Part shown: in pieces, positions 17,997 through 26,437 of the stretch | Layout: each line of letters starts with the position of its first letter | Numbering within the stretch: position 1 is the stretch's first letter | Source of the DNA: Spirosoma fluviale | Lineage (GTDB): Bacteria; Bacteroidota; Bacteroidia; Cytophagales; Spirosomataceae | Reading direction: 5' to 3' | Assembly: GCA_945906795.1 (NCBI GenBank) | Contig: CAMDRO010000002.1 | Span: forward strand, 48,295-112,294 | DNA: 64,000 nt | Notes under the pieces: generated by a model | Database searches by the model: none | Seen by the model: the letters and a program-made list of their open reading frames with translations, nothing else | What the model was told of the DNA's origin: nothing | Program-made: the position numbers and the translations under genes

Positions 17997-18779
17997 TTAA
18001 GCCCCTGGGTATCCCTGAGCTTTCCACAATTCAGTCAATTCGGTGAATTCGGGAACGCCTAATTGCTCAGCTCTTTTGCTTAGAAGAGGATGTTCCGGTA
18101 ATTGCAAGGATCTAAGGGCATTTCTCAGTGTTTTCCGCCTTTGGTTAAACGCCATTTTGACCAAGGCTTTAAATTTTAAAGGGTCACATTCGAGTTTTTT
18201 GTCCCAATTGCGGACCAATCGTATGACGCCTGAATTGACTTTTGGGGGCGGCACAAACGCCTCAGGTCCTAAGCTGAATAAATATTCGATGTCATAATAG
18301 GCCTGAAGTAAAACACTTAATATGCCATAATCCTTGTTGCCGGGTTTTGCCGCTAATCTTACGGCCACTTCCTTTTGCAACATGCCTACGATTTCGACAC
18401 ATTGATCTTTGTATTCAAGGACTCGGAAAAATATTTGGGTCGAGATGAAGTAGGGGAAATTGCCAACAATCCCGAATTTTTCTTCACCAAAAATATTTTC
18501 TAATGGATACCTTAAAAAGTCGCCATCGATCAACCTAGGTCCGGTAAACTCCAAGTAATTTTTTCTTAAGTAGGCGACTGATTCCTGATCTATCTCAATT
18601 AATGAAGTTTGGTATTCCGTTTTTTTGACCAAAAACTGCGTCAAAACCCCCATTCCTGGTCCTATTTCCAACACTTTTTGATAAGCACCATTAGGTTGAA
18701 GCCCATCCACAATTCGCTTGGCAGCATCTAAGTCCTTTAAAAAATGCTGTCCTAGACTTTTCTTTGCTCTTACTTGCAC
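17997..18779 (-). CDS. rsmA: 16S rRNA dimethyladenosine transferase RsmA (KsgA)
   Basis: 260 residues. MQVRAKKSLGQHFLKD is the hallmark N-terminus and supports the GTG start at 18779. SAM-binding motif I reads EIGPGMGVLTQF and the catalytic NFPY motif reads GNFPYFIST. It dimethylates two adjacent adenines near the 3' end of 16S rRNA during small-subunit assembly. First gene of the run rsmA-mgtE-dtd-mazG-like-dehydrogenase. It diverges from the histidine kinase with 71 bp between the chosen starts; the track's longer kinase ORF overlaps this gene and is not accepted. Confidence 0.95.
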   Translation of the reverse strand: MQVRAKKSLGQHFLKDLDAAKRIVDGLQPNGAYQKVLEIGPGMGVLTQFLVKKTEYQTSLIEIDQESVAYLRKNYLEFTGPRLIDGDFLRYPLENIFGEEKFGIVGNFPYFISTQIFFRVLEYKDQCVEIVGMLQKEVAVRLAAKPGNKDYGILSVLLQAYYDIEYLFSLGPEAFVPPPKVNSGVIRLVRNWDKKLECDPLKFKALVKMAFNQRRKTLRNALRSLQLPEHPLLSKRAEQLGVPEFTELTELWKAQGYPGA

Positions 18780-18850
18780 GTGCGCTCCTGGGTTTATGGA
18801 GTAAAATTAAGCCCTTTTTCGTACATTTAAGCAAAATTTTAAATTTACCC

Positions 18851-21800
18851 ATGGAGCAGGCTTCCACTGATAATTTGATAAGGACATTAGAGGGTGTCAA
18901 GCTTTTTGGTCTTATTATGTCAACGGACGGGATCATTGTCCATGCCAATGCCTTTACACATACTATTTTAGGCTATGAGCCATCGGAATTAAATGGGAAA
19001 GATTTTTTCTCTACTTTATTGCCCCCCGATGAAAGTGATGCAAGACGTGCTTCATTTAATAAGGCAATTGCGTCTGGTGGATTATTTGAAGAAAGAGAAA
19101 GGAATTACATCACCAAAACTGGCGCCGTAAAATGGGTGGAGGTTTCTTCCACTATCGTGAGTGAATCGGATTCAAATACCTTTTTGAGTATCATAGGAGA
19201 GGATGTTACGGAGCGAAAAAAGGTAAGCGAAGCGCTAAATAGATCGAACTCCCAACTTCAAGACTTGATCAACAATACCACCGATCTGATCCAAATTACA
19301 GGTATTTCGGGTCGGTTTTTGTTTGTCAATAAGGCTTGGCTTGAGACCATGGGCTATACAGAAGAGGAAGCGAAGGATTTGAAATTACAGGATGTTTTAC
19401 ATCCTGAGTTTGCGCATATTACCCTAGATCAATTTACAAAACTGGGCAAAGGAGAAGAACTCTCAGAGTTTACCGCCGTGTTTAAGCGCAAGGATGGTCG
19501 CCGATTGTACGTTAGTGGCTCGGTAACTTGTCGCTTTGAAAAGGGGGTGCCAACGGCCTATCGGTGTATTTTACATAATTCAACCGCAAAAGTTCGAGCT
19601 GAGCGAGCCAATAAATTGTTTTCTTCCATTGCCCAAGTGGCGATAAATTCCACGAACCTGGATGATTTGTATGTGAATATCCACAAACAATTAGGGGAGG
19701 TGATCGATGTGAAGAATTTTTTTATTGCCCAATATGATCCGGCTAAAAGTTTTTTGTATTTCCCTTATTACATCGATGAATATTTCAATTCTAGGGTTCA
19801 TTTTACGAAGCGAAAATTAGGAAATGGTTTGACTGAATATGCCATTATGGCGAATAAGCCATTGATTTTGCACGATGATGAAATTCGTAAATTGGCCGAA
19901 GAGAAGGTCATTTATTTATATGGTGTGGTGCCTAAAGTGATGCTTTGTGTGCCTTTACGAATCGGTGATCGGGTTACGGGTATTATTGGGGTCAAATCGT
20001 ATGAAAGGGTCAACAAGTACGAAAATCGCGATTTAGAGTTGTTGAATTTTATCTCGGGCCAAGTAGCGCTAGCTATCGCGAGGAAACAGGCAGAAGAGGC
20101 TTTGGCTCGAGAAACAGCTCGATTAAGTGCTATTTTCGAGGGCAGTTCTCATTTAATGTGGTCGGTCAACAAGCGATTGATGTTGACAAGTTTTAACCTC
20201 GAGTATGCTGAATTATTAGAGGAACAGCTTAATATGAAGCCTCAATTAAATTTTTCAACGGAGACTATGGGTTTTAAACTCGTGCCACCTGAAGAGCGCC
20301 GTCCCTTGGAAGAAAAATACAAAGCTGCTTTTCGGGGTAATAAACAGCATTTTCAGCTTGAGTTAAAGACGACGGAGGGCGTTGAAAAATGGCTTGAAGT
20401 TTATTTAAATCCAATTTCAGCCCAGGGGTCGATCCAAGAAGTTTCAGGTATCGCCCGTGATATTACCGATTTGAAAAAATACCAAAGGGATTTGGTATAT
20501 GCTCGCGAGCAGGCGGAATATTCGCTCAAAGTTAAGGAGCAGTTTTTGGCTAATATGAGCCATGAGATTCGCACGCCGATGAATGGAGTAATTGGGATGG
20601 TGGATATGCTGAGTGATACGAGCTTGGATATGGAACAAATGGATTATGTTCAAACGATCAAAAAATCATCGGATACGCTTTTAAATATCTTAAATGATAT
20701 TTTAGATTTAGCGAAAATCGAATCGGGTAAAATGGCTTTACATCCTCGAGATATTATTTTAAGGGATGTTTTCGAGCGTTTGATGGCTTTGTTTTCTCAA
20801 ATTGCTAAGCAGAAAGGAAATAAATTAACCTTTGATTTGGCAAAAGATATTCCTGAATGTGTACAGGTGGATGAAACTCGTTTGTTGCAAATATTATCAA
20901 ATCTGACTTCAAATGCACTCAAATTTACGGAGAATGGTAACATTCAAATTTCCGTTTCGGTCTTAAATAAAATAGATGATCGGTTTGATTTACATGTTAA
21001 AGTAACTGATACGGGAGTTGGAATTAGTGAGGACGATTTGAAAATACTATTTAATTCGTTCCAGCAACTTGATAATTCCACCACGAAAGTTCATGGAGGA
21101 ACAGGCTTAGGTTTAGTCATTTCGCGTGAGCTATGTAAACTGATGGATGGAGATGTGGGCGTTGAATCTACGGTGGGCGTGGGTAGTACTTTTTGGTTTA
21201 CCATCAATTTAAAAATAGGAGACCGTGCATTTGCTATTGAACATAAAGAGGATAAAATATTTGAGATTCGTGGGAAATTGAGTGAATTAAGGCCCACTAT
21301 TTTATTGGTCGACGATAATGCGACAAACCGAAAAGTCGCGAGTCAAATATTGGTTAAGTCGGGATGTCAGGTCGATTCAGTATCGAGTGGAAAAGAGGCT
21401 ATTTTAAAATTGCAAACTGATGTGACTTATGACGTAGTTTTGATGGATATTCAAATGCCTGAGTTGGATGGAATGGAAACGACAAAGCAATTGAAGCAAT
21501 TGAATCTAGCTGATTTGCCTCCTATCATAGCCATGACGGCTTACGCGATGAAAGAAGATCGTGAGCGATTTATGGCAGCTGGCATGGATGATTATTTAGC
21601 CAAACCTATCCGCGCTCAATCGTTAATTGAGATGGTGACTCAGTGGGTTACAGGAAAAAAAGAAAAAAATCTGAAGACAGAATTCGGCCTAGCCCTAAAA
21701 AACAAAACTCAACTTGTGGTGGACACAGATGTTATACATGCACTGTCTGAGGCCATGGGGGGTGATTTGGCTTTTGTCAAAGGGATGTTATTGGAATTTA

Positions 21801-22048
21801 TTATCGAAGCCAAAGAGCAAATTGAATCCGCTAAAAAGGCGGGTCAATTGGATAATTGTCAGGGGGTTCAGGCTGAATTGCATACCTTAAAAGGAAATTC
21901 TGGGACTTTGGGTGCTTCTCAAGTCCACGCAATTTGTGAGAAGATTGAGGCTAAGGCCAAAGTGTGTGATTTTAAAAACTTTGAACAAGAAATGACTGTA
22001 CTTATAGCTGCATTACTTACATTTGAAATTGAAATAACTAACCTTTAA
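18851..22048 (+). CDS. Hybrid sensor histidine kinase: PAS-PAS-GAF-PAS-HisKA-HATPase-REC-HPt
   Basis: 1065 residues from the ATG at 18851. Order: PAS (~15-120), PAS (~130-245), GAF (~250-410), PAS (~425-530), HisKA with FLANMSHEIRTPMNG (His571), HATPase with LLQILSNLTSNALKF (N box), DTGVGI and GGTGLGLVIS, a receiver with LLVDDNATNRK and LMDIQMPELDGME (Asp866), and an HPt domain with ELHTLKGNSGTLG (His1011). No membrane helices, so it senses a cytoplasmic signal. A full phosphorelay ends at the HPt; the cognate output regulator is not in the window. The acetylxylan esterase gene starts 8 bp after its stop, so they are likely co-transcribed, hinting at a carbohydrate-related signal. A rsmA-overlapping TTG extension was rejected. 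Confidence 0.9.
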   Translation: MEQASTDNLIRTLEGVKLFGLIMSTDGIIVHANAFTHTILGYEPSELNGKDFFSTLLPPDESDARRASFNKAIASGGLFEERERNYITKTGAVKWVEVSSTIVSESDSNTFLSIIGEDVTERKKVSEALNRSNSQLQDLINNTTDLIQITGISGRFLFVNKAWLETMGYTEEEAKDLKLQDVLHPEFAHITLDQFTKLGKGEELSEFTAVFKRKDGRRLYVSGSVTCRFEKGVPTAYRCILHNSTAKVRAERANKLFSSIAQVAINSTNLDDLYVNIHKQLGEVIDVKNFFIAQYDPAKSFLYFPYYIDEYFNSRVHFTKRKLGNGLTEYAIMANKPLILHDDEIRKLAEEKVIYLYGVVPKVMLCVPLRIGDRVTGIIGVKSYERVNKYENRDLELLNFISGQVALAIARKQAEEALARETARLSAIFEGSSHLMWSVNKRLMLTSFNLEYAELLEEQLNMKPQLNFSTETMGFKLVPPEERRPLEEKYKAAFRGNKQHFQLELKTTEGVEKWLEVYLNPISAQGSIQEVSGIARDITDLKKYQRDLVYAREQAEYSLKVKEQFLANMSHEIRTPMNGVIGMVDMLSDTSLDMEQMDYVQTIKKSSDTLLNILNDILDLAKIESGKMALHPRDIILRDVFERLMALFSQIAKQKGNKLTFDLAKDIPECVQVDETRLLQILSNLTSNALKFTENGNIQISVSVLNKIDDRFDLHVKVTDTGVGISEDDLKILFNSFQQLDNSTTKVHGGTGLGLVISRELCKLMDGDVGVESTVGVGSTFWFTINLKIGDRAFAIEHKEDKIFEIRGKLSELRPTILLVDDNATNRKVASQILVKSGCQVDSVSSGKEAILKLQTDVTYDVVLMDIQMPELDGMETTKQLKQLNLADLPPIIAMTAYAMKEDRERFMAAGMDDYLAKPIRAQSLIEMVTQWVTGKKEKNLKTEFGLALKNKTQLVVDTDVIHALSEAMGGDLAFVKGMLLEFIIEAKEQIESAKKAGQLDNCQGVQAELHTLKGNSGTLGASQVHAICEKIEAKAKVCDFKNFEQEMTVLIAALLTFEIEITNL

Positions 22049-22056
22049 ACCTATTA

Positions 22057-23355
22057 ATGATGTTGAAACGTATTCAGTTTATTGGATTATTGTCCATGAT
22101 GGCCATGTCTGTGGCATTGGGCCAACCTACAGAAAAAATCATTAAGGTAGCCGTTGCTGCTGATCATGCTAATTGGAATTATCAGGTAGGGGAGAAAGTT
22201 AATTTTACCATTACGGTAACTAAGAATGGAAGTCTTGTTCCCAATGCTTCAGTTCGGTATGAAATAGGGCCTGAGAAACAGGATCCTACTCAAAAGAAAA
22301 CGGAGATTGCCGCTTCGGGTAGTATTAAAGTCGACGGAGGAACGTTGACAAAAGCGGGATTTCTTCGTTGCATTGCCATTGCTGAAGTAGATGGAAAGGA
22401 ATACCGTAATCTGGCCACGGCGGGATTTGCTCCTGGAAACATCCAGCCAACCGTTGAGAATCCAACGGACTTTGATGCTTTTTGGCAAAAAGCTAAAGAG
22501 GATTTGGCCAAGATTCCGATGGATGCAAAAATGACTTTGATGCCAGAAAGGTGTACAGAAAAAACAAATGTATATCATGTGAATTTGCAAAATTATCGCC
22601 TAGGTTCCCGACTGTATGGAATTTTATGTGTGCCTAAAAAAGAGGGAAAATATCCCGCTTTATTGCACGTTCCCGGTGCAGGTGTTCGAGCTTATGGAGG
22701 TGACATGGCCACGGCAGATAAAGGGGTGATTACATTTCAAATTGGCATTCATGGAGTTCCTGTTGACATGAACCCATCAGTTTACACCGATTTGGGAGCA
22801 GGTCCATTATCAGGGTATCATAATTACAATATGGATGATAGAGATCGTTTTTATTACAAAAGAGTATATTTAGGATGCGTACGGGCAAATGATTTTCTGA
22901 CGAGTTTGCCTCAATATGATGGTAGTAATTTAGCGGTTACGGGGGGAAGTCAGGGAGGCGCTTTGTCCATTATTACCACGGCTTTAGATTCACGCGTTAA
23001 AAGTTTGGGGGCTTTTTATCCAGCATTATCAGATGTGACGGGATATTTATTTGGCCGTGCAGGTGGCTGGCCACATTATTTTGATCAAGCAAATCGGTCT
23101 TGGAATGAGAAAAAGGATAAAATTTCGACCTTATCTTATTACGATGTGGTGAATTTTGCGCGACGCGTAAAAGTTCCTGGTTATTATTCTTGGGGTTATA
23201 ATGATGAAACCTGTCCTCCTACTTCGATGTATGCGGCTTATAATGTTATATCAGCTCCAAAAGAATTATACTTAGCGCTAGACACGGGCCATTGGACCTA
23301 TCCTGAACAAGGTGAGAAAATGAATGCTTGGTTGCTGAGTCGCTTAAAACCCTAG
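22057..23355 (+). CDS. Secreted acetylxylan esterase-like alpha/beta hydrolase (CE7-like)
   Basis: 432 residues. A signal peptide (IQFIGLLSMMAMSVALG) is followed by an immunoglobulin-like beta domain (~25-125) and the AXE1 alpha/beta hydrolase domain (~135-432). The triad is visible: nucleophile Ser in VTGGSQGGAL, Asp in SWGYNDETCPP, His in DTGHWTYPEQ. YHNYNMDDRDRFYYKRVYLG is typical of CE7 acetyl esterases, which remove acetyl groups from xylo-oligosaccharides or other sugars. It is preceded by the hybrid kinase and faces the pentose-oxidation genes across a shared terminator. Confidence 0.85.
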   Translation: MMLKRIQFIGLLSMMAMSVALGQPTEKIIKVAVAADHANWNYQVGEKVNFTITVTKNGSLVPNASVRYEIGPEKQDPTQKKTEIAASGSIKVDGGTLTKAGFLRCIAIAEVDGKEYRNLATAGFAPGNIQPTVENPTDFDAFWQKAKEDLAKIPMDAKMTLMPERCTEKTNVYHVNLQNYRLGSRLYGILCVPKKEGKYPALLHVPGAGVRAYGGDMATADKGVITFQIGIHGVPVDMNPSVYTDLGAGPLSGYHNYNMDDRDRFYYKRVYLGCVRANDFLTSLPQYDGSNLAVTGGSQGGALSIITTALDSRVKSLGAFYPALSDVTGYLFGRAGGWPHYFDQANRSWNEKKDKISTLSYYDVVNFARRVKVPGYYSWGYNDETCPPTSMYAAYNVISAPKELYLALDTGHWTYPEQGEKMNAWLLSRLKP

Positions 23356-23435
23356 TTCAAAAGCTTAATCAGGATATTTTGGTTAATATTTTCAAGGTCT
23401 CTTAGAAATTGAGCTATTATTCTCGATTTTCAAAT

Positions 23436-23464
23436 AAAAAAGCCAGCTGAGAAGCTGGCTTTTT
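23436..23464. terminator. Bidirectional intrinsic terminator
   Basis: AGCCAGCT-GAGA-AGCTGGCT forms a perfect 8-bp stem (23441-23460) flanked by an A run on the left and TTTT on the right, so it can terminate the + strand esterase and the minus-strand dehydrogenase operon. It lies between their convergent stop codons. Confidence 0.85.
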
Positions 23465-23495
23465 ATGGATAAAATCAATTATAAATTCATCCCAA

Positions 23496-24986
23496 TTATG
23501 GAATCATGTCACTCGAAAAATTCTGAAAACAAACCGGTCTCGTAAACCGATAAATGGCTTGAGTTCCTACGGAAGTTGACCTGGAATCCGTAGTAGATGG
23601 GAAAGGACCCCCATGTACCATAGCGCCAGAAACCTCTACTCCAGTAGGAAAACCATTTAATAAAATACGACCTACTTTTTGAGTTAGGGATTCTATTAAA
23701 TCCTCAGAGTTCTTTAATTCACTTAATTCACCTTGCACCGTAGCGGTCAATTGGCCAGGCAAAGAATCTATAAATGCAATCATTTCTTCCCTATCTTCAG
23801 CGACCACGGCTAAGGTACTTGGCCCAAAAACTTCCTCCAATACCTCGGGATTATCCATAGCTTCCTTTGCACTCGTTTTAAATAGGGCAGGAGATGGTAA
23901 ATCGGCCGCTGTTAATTGCTGAACGCCTGCATGATTGGCTAATGATTTAGTTCCATTTACGTAAGCATCTTTGATCCCTTTCGTCAAAAAGGAACCTAAA
24001 GGCATGGTGTTTAGTCGGCTGGCTAAAAGATCAAGAAAGACTTCATCTGACTTTAATAGGATTAAAAGACCTGGATTGGTGCAAAACTGTCCTACGCCCA
24101 TGCAAACCGATTGGCTTAATCCGTCGGCCAATGCCTCACCAGCCAATTTAATTTTTTCCGACAGTAAAACAACAGGATTGATGCTACCCATTTCAGCATA
24201 AACGGGAATAGGTTGGGCTCTGCGAACGGCTAAATCATATAATGCTTTTCCACCGCGGTATGAACCCGTAAAGCCAACGGCCTGAGTGATGGGATGAGTG
24301 ACTAAATAACCCCCTATTTCGTGGCTCGTTGCGTGAACCATTGAAAATATACCTTCAGGCATGTGTGTTTTTTGGGCTGCTTTTTGAATGGCGGTGCCTA
24401 TTAACTCACAGGTATTTGGGTGGGCAGGGTGTGCTTTAAAGATGACTGGGCAACCCGCAGCGAGGGCCGACATCGTATCTCCGCCGGCTACTGAAAAGGC
24501 TAAAGGGAAATTACTTGCCCCAAAAATAACGCTTGGGCCTAAAGGAATCTGCTTTTGAAATAAATCGGGTTTCGGTAAGGGTTGTCGGTCTGAAAGGGCA
24601 GGGTCGTGAATTTCTTTGCGCCAACTTGCATTTGAAATAAAATCTGCGAAGGCCTTAATTTGGCCTGTGGTTCTTCCCCTTTCTCCCGTGATTCTTGCCT
24701 CAGGTAAACCGGATTCTGCACAAGCTGTTTTGATTAAATCATCGCCTATGGCATTGATTTCCTCTATGATGGCCAATAAAAATTGGGCTCGATCTAAGTC
24801 AGAAATTTTTCTGTATTTTGGGAAGGCTGATTTAGCTAATATTAATGCAACATCTACTTCATCGATTGTTGCTTCGTAAAATGTAGGCCCTACCACCTCG
24901 CCCGTAGATGCATTTAATCCATGAAATTCCCGAGAACCCTTTTGGGAATTCGAAAATCCTATCATTTGTTTTCCTTTCAATTCCAT
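23496..24986 (-). CDS. 2,5-dioxopentanoate (alpha-ketoglutarate semialdehyde) dehydrogenase
   Basis: 496 residues of the aldehyde dehydrogenase superfamily. The catalytic Cys lies in GVGQFCTNPG, the Glu in VYAEMGSINPV, and the cofactor region is FGASNFPLAFSVAGGDT. The FGASNFPLAFS...FKAHPAHP signature is typical of NADP-dependent oxoglutarate-semialdehyde dehydrogenases, which form 2-oxoglutarate in the last step of oxidative pentose or hexarate catabolism. The upstream gene (overlap of one base, TAATG) encodes a FAH-family enzyme that can act as the preceding dehydratase. The start may instead be the internal Met eight codons in. Confidence 0.88.
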   Translation of the reverse strand: MELKGKQMIGFSNSQKGSREFHGLNASTGEVVGPTFYEATIDEVDVALILAKSAFPKYRKISDLDRAQFLLAIIEEINAIGDDLIKTACAESGLPEARITGERGRTTGQIKAFADFISNASWRKEIHDPALSDRQPLPKPDLFQKQIPLGPSVIFGASNFPLAFSVAGGDTMSALAAGCPVIFKAHPAHPNTCELIGTAIQKAAQKTHMPEGIFSMVHATSHEIGGYLVTHPITQAVGFTGSYRGGKALYDLAVRRAQPIPVYAEMGSINPVVLLSEKIKLAGEALADGLSQSVCMGVGQFCTNPGLLILLKSDEVFLDLLASRLNTMPLGSFLTKGIKDAYVNGTKSLANHAGVQQLTAADLPSPALFKTSAKEAMDNPEVLEEVFGPSTLAVVAEDREEMIAFIDSLPGQLTATVQGELSELKNSEDLIESLTQKVGRILLNGFPTGVEVSGAMVHGGPFPSTTDSRSTSVGTQAIYRFTRPVCFQNFSSDMIP

Positions 24987-25822
24987 TATAAAACAATATT
25001 TTTTAAGGTACCAATGGGTTCAATCGTAATTAGAATTTCGTCACTTGATTGCAAGGTAAATGGAGGGTCTGGAACGATACATGTGCCAGTCATTAAAAAG
25101 GTGCCGTGAGGAAAACTCATTTCCATGGTTAAGTAATGAACTAATTCAGAATGCGTTCTTTTCATTTGGGAAATTTGTGTATCTCCTTGAAAAACTTGAT
25201 TTCCCTCTCTGAAAATTTCCATATTAATGACTGTTTCAGGAGCAATTGGTTTTTCGGTGACCAGAAGGCAGGGTCCCAAACCTGCCGCTCCATCATATAC
25301 TTTTGCTTGAGGTAGGTATAATGGATTTTCGCCTTCAATATCTCGAGAGCTCATATCGTTACCAATGCTGTATCCGGCTAATTCTCCATGTGAATTAATG
25401 AAAAGTGTTAATTCAGGCTCAGGTACATTCCATTTAGAATCTTTTCTGATTTTCACTTTTCCTCCTGGGCCTACCGACCTTAATTTATTGCCTTTATAGA
25501 ATATCTCAGGTCGCTCCGCTGAATACACCTTATCATAAAAAGTATCTCCTCCTGATTCCTTAGATTCTTCCATTCGAGCGACTTTACTGCGCAAATAGGT
25601 CACCCCAGCAGCCCAAATTTCTTGTTGGTCTATCGGGCATTTCGGATTAGAGATTTGTGAAATAGCCTGTTCTGAGTTTCTTATTTCTGATTTACATATG
25701 TCAAAAAGATTCTTTTGATTAATGAATAAATCCCAATTAGCTTCTTTCGCTTGGACACATTTCCCTTCTTGATCTTGAATTTGAATTCCTTGAGGGGTTA
25801 AATAAATTTTAAAATAATTCAT
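24986..25822 (-). CDS. Fumarylacetoacetate-hydrolase-family protein, probable 2-keto-3-deoxy sugar acid dehydratase
   Basis: 278 residues. FAH-fold metal and substrate motifs: IWAAGVTYLRSK near 88, SKWNVPEPELTLFIN near 147, GYSIGNDMSSRDIEGENP near 168, and MTGTCIVPDPPFTLQSSDEI near the end. FAH proteins act on 2-keto acids (hydrolysis, decarboxylation or dehydration). Because it is translationally coupled to oxoglutarate-semialdehyde dehydrogenase, the likeliest role is dehydration of 2-keto-3-deoxy-pentonate to 2-oxoglutarate semialdehyde, as in the Weimberg pathway. Upstream pathway enzymes (sugar dehydrogenase, lactonase, aldonate dehydratase) are not in the window. Four bases separate it from the broken YigZ gene upstream. 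Confidence 0.78.
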   Translation of the reverse strand: MNYFKIYLTPQGIQIQDQEGKCVQAKEANWDLFINQKNLFDICKSEIRNSEQAISQISNPKCPIDQQEIWAAGVTYLRSKVARMEESKESGGDTFYDKVYSAERPEIFYKGNKLRSVGPGGKVKIRKDSKWNVPEPELTLFINSHGELAGYSIGNDMSSRDIEGENPLYLPQAKVYDGAAGLGPCLLVTEKPIAPETVINMEIFREGNQVFQGDTQISQMKRTHSELVHYLTMEMSFPHGTFLMTGTCIVPDPPFTLQSSDEILITIEPIGTLKNIVL

Positions 25823-25826
25823 ACAG

Positions 25827-26416
25827 TTAAATTTTTAATATTTCTAGAGCTAAGCCAATTTCCTGTTGGACCCGAATAGGATACGAAATGTCAAATATAC
25901 AAAGGTTGTCGATCTTTGTACTCACAATTTTAATGGGTTGTTTCTTGATTATTTTCATAAACTCATTTAATTGTTCATAATTAAATGTTATTTGTTGATT
26001 GATTTCAGGTATTATGGTCACTATTTCAGCCTGTTTTAAGGTATCTGCACTGGCTTCTTTATAGGCATGAATTAATCCTGGTACGCCTAATAATGTTCCC
26101 CAAAAATAGCGAACAACGGCCAAAAAACAAAAATGAACGTTGAACGAAAATAGGGTATTTTGTATCGGTTTTCCAGCAATCCTGCGGGTTCTGCATCGTC
26201 ATTTGACCTCGTTTCCTCGGGTGTAAAACCTAATCGATAGGCATAGCAGACGTGCCTAGCTTTAGGGTGTTCCAATTTTAATTGAACTAATATATTTTTA
26301 ATTTCTTCTAAATCTTTCACGGGAAAGGCCTTAGCGATGAATTTACTTCCTTTATCTTTGTAAATTCCATCCGAGGCCTGCTTGATTGACATATAGGAAT
26401 TAGGAGGATCGATCAT
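25827..26416 (-). pseudogene. YigZ/IMPACT-family gene with a single-base frameshift
   Basis: The track splits this into 26087-26479 and 25827-26123. The first frame gives a normal YigZ N-terminus (IYKDKGSKFIAKAFPV, HVCYAYRLG, SNDDAEPAG) and then nonsense. The second frame gives the rest (AGKPIQNTLFSFNV, AVVRYFWGTLLGVPGLIHAYKEAS and the C-terminal ferredoxin-like domain). The two join if one base is restored near 26173-26185 (reverse strand GCAGGATTGCTGG), giving EPAG-x-AGKPI as in intact relatives. Everything else is in frame with no other stop, so this is either a very recent mutation or an assembly error. YigZ proteins are linked to translational control; the exact role is unknown. The start chosen is the ATG at 26416. 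Confidence 0.8.
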
Positions 26417-26437
26417 AGGTCTAAATTTAATCATTAC

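Noticed and set aside
18764-18850. Kinase ORF start at 18764 overlapping rsmA by 16 bp
   Set aside because: TTG start, no family sequence before MEQAST; the ATG at 18851 precedes the first PAS domain.
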